This document shows positions 15,361-21,887 of a DNA stretch of 21,887 nt, piece by piece (within the stretch, counting starts at the first letter, position 1; every line of letters begins with the position of its first letter). Source of the stretch: Nitrospiraceae bacterium (GTDB taxonomy: Bacteria > Nitrospirota > Thermodesulfovibrionia > UBA6902); contig CP070644.1 of the NCBI GenBank assembly GCA_020354155.1, positions 2,140,543-2,162,429 on the forward strand. The letters run 5' to 3'. The translations under genes were made by a program, and so were the position numbers. The notes under the pieces are model-generated. The model saw nothing but the letters and a program-made list of their open reading frames with translations. It had not been told where the DNA came from and made no database searches.

Positions 15361-16455
15361 ATGAAGATAATTAATGTTCTTTTCATTATCCCTACCATTG
15401 TTTTTTCCATCGCTGTTCTCTTTAATGAATATTACTATTCTGATTTTGAGACTACTCTTTCAGAAGGCATTTATTTACAGGAAGGCAATGCAGACCTCAG
15501 CGCCCCGAACTGGTCTGTGCCCCTTGTCTATGACTGGAACGATGACGGCAAAAAAGACCTCCTCATAGGCAGACATTTTTGGGATAGAGCCGGAAATGCT
15601 CAAGGACAGGGATTCGTCACTTTTTATGAGAATAGAGGAACTGATGATCAGCCCGCCTTTGATGGCCATTCCAATATCCAGACCTGCACGACCGCATGCA
15701 GACCGGTAGATGTGGCATCTTCAGGCTGACAGGGCTCATACCCCACGGTCGTGGACTGGAACGGTGACGGGACACATGATTTACTCGTCGGTAACGCAGT
15801 TGGCAATATCATTGTTTTTCTGAATGGAGGCACAACAAAGGAACCCCGCTTGACAGAGGGCTCCTACCTGAAGATCGGGGATGCTCTTCTTGATGCAGGC
15901 ATACGAACGGCACCTGAGGCAGCAGACTGGAATGAAGACGGCTTAATTGACCTTCTTGTAGGCAGTATGGACGGAAGAATTAAAATATATCTCAATAAAG
16001 GTTCTGTATCTGCACCTGTTTTCGATTCCTATTTCCTTCTGCAGGTTGGGGGCAGAGATTTCGATGCCGGTTCCAGGTCTGCCCCCCGTGTTTATGACTG
16101 GAATAAGGATGGGAAGAAAGACCTTCTTGTCGGGGAATTTGAGGGGTATATCTATTACCTGCAAAATAACGGTTCTCATAAGAGTCCATCATTTACACAG
16201 GCAGGCAAACTTTACCTGAAAAGTAGAGATCTGCTCCGCTATCCCTCGCCGCAGGGATTTCCCCGCTCAAGGGTGTATGTCTCTGACTGGAATAATGACG
16301 GATATGATGATCTGCTCGTTGGAGGTGCTGACGGTAAAATAATGCTCTTTCCGGCATCCCCTGGGTCCTCAGGCTCATTTGGGGCTTATCTGAATGGAAA
16401 CCTTAATCAATTTATTGAGACTGTAAGAAATATCTACCTCTATGTCAGGGAATAG
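15361..16455 (+). CDS. Exported FG-GAP/VCBS repeat protein with one in-frame TGA (possible selenocysteine or nonsense mutation)
   Basis: An ATG three bases after AGGAGGG opens a frame that meets TGA at 15727-15729 (codon 123) and then continues in the same frame to TAG at 16453-16455, 364 residues if read through. The N-terminus is a signal or anchor (hydrophobic 4-21). Five calcium-loop repeats with the core DWNxDG start at residues 58, 132, 189, 246 and 309. Each is followed by a DLLVG-type strand and a short beta hairpin, as in FG-GAP/VCBS beta-propeller proteins. The repeat at 132 begins only nine residues after the TGA and is fully preserved. The next start, GTG at 15751, has no binding site, so re-initiation is unlikely. 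C109 and C113 lie shortly before the TGA. A SECIS-like hairpin follows it. The binding partner is unknown. Confidence 0.7.
15727..15759 (+). promoter_or_regulatory. Candidate bacterial SECIS element after the in-frame TGA
   Basis: CCAC (15743-15746) and GTGG (15751-15754) form a 4-bp upper stem closing the loop GGTC (15747-15750). CC at 15741-15742 and GG at 15758-15759 may extend it past a bulge. Counting the T of TGA as base 1, the loop G and U fall at 22 and 23. In the E. coli fdhF SECIS, from memory, they are at 23 and 24, also in a GGUC loop. General bacterial SECIS rules ask for a short upper stem and a small apical loop starting with G, roughly 16-37 bases from the UGA, and this fits. 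No other repeat of the same gene carries the palindrome. GGG at 15732-15734 could pair competitively with CCC at 15741-15743. Selenocysteine machinery is not in the window. Confidence 0.3.
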
Positions 16456-16493
16456 GGAGGATTTATTAAGCAGAAGATGCTGGGGAGCAGAGG

Positions 16494-16661
16494 TTAATCC
16501 GACCCGTTGCAATCACCGCAGGGGAAGTAGACACGCATTGCCTGTTTCATTTTCTCAATTGCCTCTTCCCGGGTTTTACCCCTTGCCCGGAAACCAGGGA
16601 CCTTCTCACAGGTAACAATCCATGAGCCATCCATATCCTGAGATAGAACAAATTCTTTCAT
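16494..16661 (-). CDS. HicB-like small protein (orphan antitoxin-type fold), 55 residues
   Basis: An ATG at 16659-16661 begins MKEFVLSQDMDGSWIVTCEK, followed by VPGFRARGKTREEAIEKMKQ and a stop at 16494-16496. This is the pattern of HicB/UPF0150-type domains: a strand, a DGxW-V-C strand, PG-ARGKTREEA and an amphipathic helix. The usual C-terminal DNA-binding extension is missing. Instead the chain ends with CGDCNGSD after VYFP. No HicA toxin gene lies beside it, so a toxin-antitoxin role is not supported. Stand-alone proteins of this size are common and mostly uncharacterised. The upstream purine-rich AAAAGAAA is a weak binding site. Confidence 0.65.
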   Translation of the reverse strand: MKEFVLSQDMDGSWIVTCEKVPGFRARGKTREEAIEKMKQAMRVYFPCGDCNGSD

Positions 16662-16782
16662 TTTCTTTTAAATGAATTCCGGCAGATGCAGAACGGGAAC
16701 GAACATATCCGGCCTGCAACAGCTAACAATCAACATTAACAACATACCTGCAATGCATTATTAAATTGATTTATTACAAACC

Positions 16783-17109
16783 TTATTGAAGCGTTCTTAT
16801 ATACTCCAGATACTGCGAAGGCGGCTGTACTATCTGCATCCCGATGCTGAATGAAACACCATAGGGAGAGTTCTTGGTATTAAACCACTTTACTGCACAC
16901 TCAAGATCCACATCATCACCTGATGGAAGGCTGCACTTCAGTTTCAGCATCTTTTCGAGGGCAATATCTACAATGTCCTTGGTCGTTGCTGTAACCATGT
17001 GTACCCCCTGCTCAGACAAATTCATTATGATTCCAGGATACCTTGTACTGTTTGTAACCACTTCAGCATCAAGTGTTTCATTGATCCTTTCTAAGCCTCT
17101 TTTTTCCAT
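16783..17109 (-). CDS. PilZ-domain cyclic di-GMP receptor protein
   Basis: This single-domain protein has 108 residues. The c-di-GMP-binding signature of PilZ is visible: RGLER (RxxxR, R4 and R8) and NLSEQG (NxSxxG, N30, S32, G35). It is followed by a beta-barrel with DLECAVKWFNTKNSPYGVSF, where the VKW and the YGVSF strands are family typical. Such proteins change partner binding when c-di-GMP rises, often controlling motility, secretion or polysaccharide export. The partner is not evident from the neighbours. A strong GGAAGGAG precedes the ATG, and a palindrome covering a TATAAT lies just upstream. The GGDEF/HD-GYP gene at 2196-3785 could set the ligand level. Confidence 0.9.
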   Translation of the reverse strand: MEKRGLERINETLDAEVVTNSTRYPGIIMNLSEQGVHMVTATTKDIVDIALEKMLKLKCSLPSGDDVDLECAVKWFNTKNSPYGVSFSIGMQIVQPPSQYLEYIRTLQ

Positions 17110-17133
17110 ATCGCTCTCCTTCCTGAAGTGTCG

Positions 17134-17151
17134 TTTGATAATTATATCAAA
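17134..17151 (-). promoter_or_regulatory. Palindrome over a TATAAT -10 box upstream of the PilZ gene
   Basis: TTTGATA, ATTA and TATCAAA form a perfect 7-base inverted repeat. The minus-strand -10 hexamer TATAAT (17141-17146) lies inside it, and only a poor -35 can be found. This is a possible operator-promoter overlap. The AT-rich composition makes chance a real alternative. Confidence 0.33.
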
Positions 17152-17262
17152 TAATAATTTAAATTAAAGAAAAAAGTGCCAGAATTTACTGTCTTCACAT
17201 TATCTTTCCCATTTTCTGTTACACTTAAGTCAAAAATTAATCAACCAGGTACGCTTCACTGT

Positions 17263-17673
17263 ATGAAGATTTTAATGTTCTATTCGCCGTCGTTCTGGTT
17301 CAGGACATTTGAAAAAGTCCTTGATAATGTTGCAGACCAGGAGGCAGATAAAACCGAAGTCAATGCTATTGTCATTTTTTACCATATCGAGGCCGAGGAT
17401 GTTGAACGGAAATCAAAAATATTGACCAAATTTATAAAAAATATAAAATGGATCGCCGGCAAATTCAAAACAAGCCGGCTTGTCCTTCATTCCTTCAATC
17501 ACCTCTCCACATCAAAGGCACCACCTGATTTTTCAGCTGCTCTTATGAGTGAAGCCAGGGAGCGCCTTGTCCGCTCCGGCTTTGAGATTACTGAAACACC
17601 ATTCGGCTATCTGAATGAATGGAAGATGCACGTTGCAGGAGACTCTCTTGCCAAGGTATTCAAAGACCTGTAG
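17263..17673 (+). CDS. Stand-alone threonyl-tRNA synthetase editing-domain homologue
   Basis: From ATG 17263 the protein has 136 residues. The frame is open 29 codons further upstream, but MKILMFYSPSFWF matches the family start. It resembles the archaeal-type N-terminal editing domain of ThrRS (tRNA-Thr_ED, a D-aminoacyl-tRNA-deacylase-like fold) that removes Ser from mischarged tRNA-Thr. The visible signature is SRLVLHSFNHLS (71-82, with H80), then APP, then TPFGYLNEWKMHVAGDSLA (112-130, with K121). No synthetase catalytic or anticodon domain is attached. The role may be trans-editing of Ser-tRNA-Thr or another deacylation, but this is inferred from homology only. It diverges from the PilZ gene. 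Confidence 0.75.
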   Translation: MKILMFYSPSFWFRTFEKVLDNVADQEADKTEVNAIVIFYHIEAEDVERKSKILTKFIKNIKWIAGKFKTSRLVLHSFNHLSTSKAPPDFSAALMSEARERLVRSGFEITETPFGYLNEWKMHVAGDSLAKVFKDL

Positions 17674-17799
17674 TGAAAAAACAATCCTTTTAATATCTCT
17701 CTTCCTCTCTGCAATCCATGAAAAATATTTATAGCGAAATATATGTCTTGCTTTTATGTTTTAAATGATGTAAAAAGTAAGAATGAATGAGGTCTCTTT

Positions 17800-18489
17800 A
17801 TGACGTATAAGCAGACGTCTCATTGTCTATTTACCCTCCTGGTTTGCTTCATCCTCGTTGCCTGCAATACCATGACCGTTCGTCCTGATGCACGCTATGA
17901 ATTCGATGAGGGCCTTTCTTTGTTTAATAAAGGATATTACAAAACTGCCATTCCCAGCTTTGAAAATGCTGCAAAGCTGGACCCGAACTATGCGGAATCC
18001 TTTCTGTATCTCGGTCGGTCCTATTCCTACTTGCATCAGTGGGACAGGGCGATCCCGCCTCTTCGCAGGGCCCTTGGGTTATCATCGGAAAAGGTATTAG
18101 ATGAAGTATATGATTTGTATCTTACCGCCCTCATGGAAGCTGCGCTGACAGAGTCCAGGAAGCAGAACCATAGGGCAACTATAAATTATCTGGATGAAGC
18201 ACTTACACTGAAACCACAGTCTGCAGAAATTCAGAATGAACTGTCCCGATCCTATCTTGCCTATGGCCAGTACCTGCTGAAAAAAGAAAGAGTCGATGAA
18301 GCCCTTGAAGCCTTTGACAGTGCCCGTAAACTGTCACCTGAGAACCCTGCAATATTTATGGGGCTTGCCCGGGGCTTTCTTATAAAAGGAGATACGCTCC
18401 AGGCCATCAGAGCTGTCCAGAAGACCCTCAACCTCGATCCTGAGAACAAGGGCGCCCTCCTTCTTTTTCGGTCAATGACACGAAAGTAA
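17800..18489 (+). CDS. TPR-repeat lipoprotein
   Basis: The 229-residue product begins with a signal sequence ending FILVAC (lipobox, Cys22). The mature part is made of about five tetratricopeptide units. Recognisable ones are YEFDEGLSLFNKGYYKTAIP, AESFLYLGRSYSYLHQWDRA, the HRATINYLDEALTLKP stretch, the RVDEALEAFDSARKLSPENP stretch, and AIFMGLARGFLIKGDTLQAI. Such lipoproteins act as scaffolds on the outer membrane, for example in pilus secretin assembly or polymer secretion. The repeats alone do not say which. GAGGT lies about ten bases before the ATG. An Slp-family lipoprotein gene follows 120 bases later on the same strand. Confidence 0.88.
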   Translation: MTYKQTSHCLFTLLVCFILVACNTMTVRPDARYEFDEGLSLFNKGYYKTAIPSFENAAKLDPNYAESFLYLGRSYSYLHQWDRAIPPLRRALGLSSEKVLDEVYDLYLTALMEAALTESRKQNHRATINYLDEALTLKPQSAEIQNELSRSYLAYGQYLLKKERVDEALEAFDSARKLSPENPAIFMGLARGFLIKGDTLQAIRAVQKTLNLDPENKGALLLFRSMTRK

Positions 18490-18529
18490 TTAACTTTTCT
18501 CAATATTCTCCCCTTATGATTATTTTCAT

Positions 18530-18557
18530 TTGCTATATCGCCCCTCTTTGATATACT
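18530..18557 (+). promoter_or_regulatory. Candidate sigma70-like promoter for the Slp-family gene
   Basis: TTGCTA (18530-18535) and TATACT (18552-18557) are 16 bases apart, 53 bases before the chosen ATG at 18610. Confidence 0.33.
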
Positions 18558-18609
18558 GAAATCAGGATAGATTATTATGAACGTTGCTGGGGACGGAGGT
18601 GATAGTGCA

Positions 18610-19164
18610 ATGAAGAATGTATGTGCAGTAGTTCTCACAAGTTTTATGGTTCTGTCCTGTGCCCCCATTCTTTCGCAGGATCTTTTACAGACCGGAATCT
18701 ATGACGTACCTCTTTCCACGATCAAGGAACAGCCTGAGCAGCAGAAAGGAAAGCTCTTTATTCTCGGCGGGATCATAGTCAACACTTCGGTCACAAAAGA
18801 GGGCACCCTGGTTGAGGCAATTTATGTGCCTGTCAATGCAAGGGGCTATCTCAGGAGTTACGGCTCATCACGGGGGAGATTTCTCGCCCTCTTTCGCGGC
18901 AAAGAGCCCCTTGATCCTGTTGTCTTTTCTGAAAAGAGGGAGATTACCATTGCTGGCCAGTTTCTTGGTCTCCGAAAGGGAACGATAGGAGAAATGGACT
19001 ATTCCTTCCCCTACTTTGAAATAAAGGAAGTCTACCTCTGGGAAGACAGGAGAGAACGTGACTACTACTATTACGGCTATCCGCCCTACTATGGTCCGCC
19101 CTACTATGTACCATGGGGTTACCGATATAATTACTATTATCCGGGAAGATGGAGGTATTATTGA
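18610..19164 (+). CDS. Slp-family outer membrane lipoprotein with tyrosine-rich tail
   Basis: I choose the ATG at 18610 because GGAGGTGAT (18594-18602) lies just upstream and the N-terminus then reads as a lipoprotein signal, MKNVCAVVLTSFMVLSC (Cys17). The product has 184 residues. The mature part follows the Slp pattern of starvation-inducible outer membrane lipoproteins: a short helix, KGKLFILGGIIVNTSVTKEG, LVEAIYVPVNARGYL, FLALFRGKEPLDPVVF, and EITIAGQFLG with YFEIKEVYLW. The last 30 or so residues are an unusual tail of Tyr, Pro, Gly and Arg (YYYYGYPPYYGPPYY and on). The molecular role of Slp proteins is not established. The gene overlaps the convergent CPBP gene by seven bases. Confidence 0.87.
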   Translation: MKNVCAVVLTSFMVLSCAPILSQDLLQTGIYDVPLSTIKEQPEQQKGKLFILGGIIVNTSVTKEGTLVEAIYVPVNARGYLRSYGSSRGRFLALFRGKEPLDPVVFSEKREITIAGQFLGLRKGTIGEMDYSFPYFEIKEVYLWEDRRERDYYYYGYPPYYGPPYYVPWGYRYNYYYPGRWRYY

Positions 19165-19736
19165 TCGTTCTCCATCAATTCTGACCCAGGAGCAATAGCA
19201 TAGCGAAGATAGAGAAGAGCTGCGAGATCATATACAAAGTGAAGTTGGACAGGGACCAGCAGACTCTGGGATACCTGATATATAAATCCTATATACAGAC
19301 CCATGATAACGGTAACGATAACATAGGCCGGAGAAATACAGTGAGCAAGGCCAAAGACAATGCTTGCTGCCACAATACCGAATTGCTGTTGTATCACACC
19401 TCGAAATAATGCCTCCTCCCCTATTCCTGCCATAAGGGAAATTAAAATCAGATCCGTAATTCTGGATTGTGCAAAAAAATCTCTGATGTCATGAAGGACC
19501 ATCTTTTTTAAAGACCCTATAAAGGGGATTCTCTCAGCCCTTTTTGAGAGAGACAGCAGTAAAAACCCAAAGGGCGGAATGGCCAGTGCAGTCCCATACA
19601 AAACACCCTTCATTACATTGTTGCTGCCATGCAGGAGATCCAGTCGCAGGAATGCTGCGAGTACTAGTGCAAGAATCAACAGGCCTCCTTCAAAAAGCAA
19701 GGCGAGGACAAGTATTTTTTTTCGTGGATAGTTCAT
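19158..19736 (-). CDS. CPBP-family intramembrane metalloprotease (CAAX/Abi type)
   Basis: This membrane protein has 192 residues and about six hydrophobic helices. The metal-site motifs of the CPBP (Abi/CAAX-processing) family are present: GIGEEALFRG with E107, E108 and R112, FGLAH with H132, and VQLHFVYDL with H166. The family's frequent Asn after the last His is Asp170 here. Bacterial members are linked to protein maturation, bacteriocin self-immunity or transporter scaffolding, and no substrate is apparent. The binding site before the ATG is poor. The gene converges on the Slp-family gene with a seven-base overlap of the two stop regions. Confidence 0.87.
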   Translation of the reverse strand: MNYPRKKILVLALLFEGGLLILALVLAAFLRLDLLHGSNNVMKGVLYGTALAIPPFGFLLLSLSKRAERIPFIGSLKKMVLHDIRDFFAQSRITDLILISLMAGIGEEALFRGVIQQQFGIVAASIVFGLAHCISPAYVIVTVIMGLYIGFIYQVSQSLLVPVQLHFVYDLAALLYLRYAIAPGSELMENDQ

Positions 19737-20311
19737 ATCTTCGGAACTGCCTCAGTCAACGCATTCTTATATAATACACGGAGGGGGTTTTTATTCTTAG
19801 GAAAAGGCTCACTGCCTGGCTTTCATTCTGACCTGTCCGGAATCAAATAGTCTGATGGGTTCTGATTCAGAAAATTGATAATGCGGATGAATCAACAGTA
19901 TCATAGCGGAAATCAGCCCATGTCACGATTTATATCGTAAATCATCAGATGCGGATCGGGTCAGATCTGATGGTTGATATGATTTATCAATAAACGGTTA
20001 TATGATTCATATTGCTGATTGCATCATCATATTAGTAAGCTTTGAAGATGAGAATATTGTGGATTGCCAGTAGAAAGTGCGTATAACAATACAATCTCTT
20101 ATGACTGCCAAGAAAGACACTTTCAATCATAAAAGACAATTAGTATATCACCAAATTATAAAAACCGATCTCATTGCCGCTGACAGGTATGCAGAGCAAG
20201 GATTTGTTATGCTTTTTATCAAACACTATTGCTGAATTTGAACGATATTGTAATAACGCCATCAACAAGGATCTCAATAGAAACATTTTCTTTTTTAATT
20301 TTCATGACTAT
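19737..20311. other. 575-base intergenic stretch with inverted repeats, no convincing gene
   Basis: This stretch lies between the CPBP gene, whose upstream region it contains, and the end of the porin gene. It is AT-rich with many repeats of ATCA/TGAT words. Inverted repeats at 19927-19943 and 19938-19986 are the only structure seen. Two plus-strand frames (20101-20235 and 20174-20473) lack binding sites, and the second runs antisense into the porin gene. I do not accept either as a gene. Confidence 0.55.
19927..19986. repeat. Overlapping inverted repeats in AT-rich intergenic DNA
   Basis: GATTTA (19927-19932) and TAAATC (19938-19943) form a 6-bp stem with a 5-base loop. Alternatively, TAAATCAT and CAGAT (19938-19950) pair with ATCTGATG and ATGATTTA (19965-19986), leaving about nine bases bulged. 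The shared arm could allow two exclusive folds. The element lies between the CPBP gene (ends upstream at 19736) and the porin stop at 20312. It has no T-run. Function unknown. Confidence 0.35.
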
Positions 20312-21658
20312 CTAAAAGGTAACTTGCCCCCTGACAGCTCCGACTACAACTGTCTCAAAATTATCGTCTCCCATTGCATTGGTGATAATTTGAATATCAG
20401 GAGAAATCACTACATGCTCATTCACTACAAGGCTGTAGTAGAACTCAAAATGGCCTTCATCAGCAGGCATTAAGCTGTTTGCTCTCCTGTCTGCTTCGTA
20501 ATCATCAGACAGTCTGGCCTCTCCATAGGCAATTGCAAACACATCTCCTTCCCTTCCCCAGAGACTTCCCTCAACCTGTATACCTCCGCTCCATGCAAGG
20601 TCAAAGAGGGAGACATCCGCATTCTGAAATCCCAGCCGTCCAAAGACTGACAGATCATCTATTAGCTGTTGGTCAACGCTGATGCCAACACCTGAGTTGT
20701 GTTCGTTTGTATCCCCAGTGTTTAAAATCTTTGTATGGGGTGTTCTATTTGTCCACACACTGGCACGATAGTTTCCCTGACGGCCGGCTATTTGAGGTTT
20801 CACAACAACCTCTCCGATGAGAAAGGGGTCTTCAAATATGTCTTCCCAGTCTGCATCACCCTCCTGAAACCCGAGAGTAATGTCAATTATTTCACTGGGT
20901 GTTGCAGTCAGTCGGACGCCAAAGCCGTTGTCGGGAAACTCTATACTTAAATTGTTTATAAAACCATCTGCCAGAAACTGGGTAGTCTCATCATTGGCAA
21001 TTTTATTGCCGTCAAAGTAGTTGGTAAGGTCCAGTTTTCCGGCGGTGACCGTTACTGCATCATTGCCAAACCTGTGCTCATACCATGCCTCGATTACTTC
21101 AAGCGAGCTTCCGTTATCACCAGCATCAGCATTCACTCCCCAAAATGTTTCCAGTTCATCTCCGGGAAGACCATCTCCAGAAATCGCCTCAAGAGCAATA
21201 AATCCCTCACCGTGCTCTCCAAGTGCAGCAGATATTTCAAGGTCAACAGACACATTTCCATCCACAACATCCTCTCCGGTTGCATTACCATCATTGCCGC
21301 TCGTGCCCTGACCGACCATGGTAATCCCTCCTCCAATAGCAAGATTTCCAAGACCTCCTGCCGCTCCCTCCTCATGGATGATGTGTTTGTCAACATGTTC
21401 TGTGAAAGATTCATTCTGCTTGGCTACCACTGCCTGCTTCCTGCCTAAATCAGCTGTTTTCTGCTCAACACTCTGCACTCTCTGTTCGAGACTGTCCGGT
21501 CCTTTCATCTCATCCATTACTTCATCATAATCAGCCTCTGTTATCATTCCTTTCTTCAGCATCATCTTCAGCACTGCCTCAACTCCAGAAGCATGCGATA
21601 GAGATGTAAAAGCAAAGATGGTCACTATGAACAGCATACTTAATAATATTTTCTTCAT
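20312..21658 (-). CDS. Outer membrane porin, OprB/LbtU-like, with N-terminal coiled coil
   Basis: The start is the ATG at 21658, placed four bases after GGAGG. This gives 448 residues and a clean signal peptide (MKKILLSMLF... with cleavage after SHA, residue 23). An in-frame ATG 12 codons upstream would spoil it. The mature N-terminus has VLKMMLKKGMITEADYDEVM, then a coiled coil (about 52-85, LEQRVQSVEQKTADL) that may bind peptidoglycan or trimerise the protein. The barrel holds VTAGKLDLTNYF, IANDETTQFLADGFINN and FPDNGFGVRLTATP, typical of OprB-type and LbtU-type porins. The chain ends in Phe after GQVTF, as required for barrel insertion. The substrate could be sugars or an iron chelate. A probable feoA end lies 108 bases upstream on the same strand. 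Confidence 0.85.
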   Translation of the reverse strand: MKKILLSMLFIVTIFAFTSLSHASGVEAVLKMMLKKGMITEADYDEVMDEMKGPDSLEQRVQSVEQKTADLGRKQAVVAKQNESFTEHVDKHIIHEEGAAGGLGNLAIGGGITMVGQGTSGNDGNATGEDVVDGNVSVDLEISAALGEHGEGFIALEAISGDGLPGDELETFWGVNADAGDNGSSLEVIEAWYEHRFGNDAVTVTAGKLDLTNYFDGNKIANDETTQFLADGFINNLSIEFPDNGFGVRLTATPSEIIDITLGFQEGDADWEDIFEDPFLIGEVVVKPQIAGRQGNYRASVWTNRTPHTKILNTGDTNEHNSGVGISVDQQLIDDLSVFGRLGFQNADVSLFDLAWSGGIQVEGSLWGREGDVFAIAYGEARLSDDYEADRRANSLMPADEGHFEFYYSLVVNEHVVISPDIQIITNAMGDDNFETVVVGAVRGQVTF

Positions 21659-21766
21659 TATTCCTCCATATGATTTTCTGTTCTTAATTAGCAACTCTTT
21701 ATGGATTTATCTACTCTTTAAAAAAGCATATGACCAGTTCATATCACAACCTGGAATTAATTTGAA

Positions 21767-21887
21767 TTACAGGGAGCGGACGTAGACATTAGCTGCCAGT
21801 TCCTTATCAATTGCAAACTGGCTTTTTCCAATCTGAAGAACATATGAAGGGAACTTCTGGATTAGGCTTACCTTTGTCTTGGGCAGC
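21767..21887 (-). CDS. 3' end of a probable FeoA-domain protein (partial)
   Basis: One minus-strand frame is open from the window edge to TAA at 21767-21769, giving 39 residues after a partial codon. It reads KVSLIQKFPSYVLQIGKSQF and then AIDKELAANVYVRSL. The pattern of V-xx-xx-FPSYVLQIG-SQFAIDKELA-xx-YVR fits the C-terminal half of FeoA, the small SH3-like cytosolic partner of the ferrous iron transporter FeoB. Too little is present to be certain. If correct, feoA precedes the porin gene on the same strand with 108 bases between them, favouring an iron-related role for the porin. Confidence 0.5.
   Translation of the reverse strand, partial: LPKTKVSLIQKFPSYVLQIGKSQFAIDKELAANVYVRSL

Noticed and set aside
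15751..16455. Separate gene starting at GTG 15751
   Set aside because: No ribosome binding site, no signal peptide, and it begins in the middle of a repeat in the same frame as the upstream part. One gene with an internal TGA explains the data better.
16662..16782. A hicA toxin gene next to the HicB-like gene
   Set aside because: No frame in this short stretch shows the HicA motifs (G-xxx-RQKGSH), so no toxin-antitoxin pair is called.
17176..17262. 29-residue N-terminal extension of the editing-domain protein
   Set aside because: The extension lacks a binding site and family similarity; the ATG at 17263 matches the family N-terminus.
18577..18609. Upstream ATG for the Slp-family protein
   Set aside because: It would put polar residues before the lipoprotein signal and it precedes the strong GGAGGTGAT site used by ATG 18610.
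20174..20473. Plus-strand frame of 99 residues with protein-like stretches
   Set aside because: No Shine-Dalgarno, and its last 160 bases run antisense through the well-supported porin gene. A relic of a frameshifted gene together with 20101-20235 (another frame) cannot be excluded but nothing recognisable was seen.

Overview
The window is a 21.9 kb stretch of chromosome from a Gram-negative, probably anaerobic or microaerophilic environmental bacterium. Several genes imply an outer membrane: three or four lipoproteins, MltA, a porin with a C-terminal Phe, and Slp. GC content looks moderate. The mix of OFA-family MFS transporter, OprB/LbtU-like porin, hybrid GGDEF/HD-GYP protein, ExeA/GspB pair and stand-alone threonyl-tRNA editing domain fits Nitrospirota or Desulfobacterota (old Deltaproteobacteria). 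That placement is inference, not proof. I see no rRNA, tRNA, CRISPR array, insertion sequence or phage gene.

Left part (1-5016). The minus strand carries the first 58 codons of a selO/ydiU-type protein adenylyltransferase, cut by the window edge. A 506-base non-coding stretch follows, with two neat palindromes. Then come an OFA-type MFS carrier and a degenerate receiver-GGDEF-HD-GYP protein, both on the minus strand. A pair of divergent sigma70-like promoters separates the last of these from ribF (FMN/FAD synthesis) on the plus strand.

Centre-left (5189-9679). clpS and clpA overlap by the sequence ATGA and are followed by aat. Together they supply tagging, recognition and unfolding in the bacterial N-degron pathway. 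After them come two small TTG-initiated genes (a very basic 48-residue peptide and an exported glycine-rich protein) and a convergent small lipoprotein gene.

Centre (9843-15220). A tightly packed plus-strand set encodes an ExeA-like ATPase with a peptidoglycan-binding tail, a GspB-like partner and asparaginyl-tRNA synthetase. It converges on mltA, which overlaps an upstream two-helix membrane-protein gene.

Right part (15361-21887). An exported five-repeat FG-GAP/VCBS protein has its frame interrupted by one in-frame TGA, followed at the right distance by a SECIS-like hairpin. It is either a new type of selenoprotein or a single-nonsense pseudogene, and is the most interesting item here. Next are an orphan HicB-like mini gene, a PilZ c-di-GMP receptor, a stand-alone ThrRS editing-domain homologue, a TPR lipoprotein, an Slp-family lipoprotein with a tyrosine-rich tail, a CPBP membrane protease, a 575-base non-coding stretch with inverted repeats, an OprB/LbtU-like porin, and the 3' end of a probable feoA.

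Recurring themes are the cell envelope (secretin assembly, murein turnover, lipoproteins, porin), c-di-GMP signalling (GGDEF/HD-GYP plus PilZ) and tRNA-linked quality control (aat, asnS, ThrRS editing domain).
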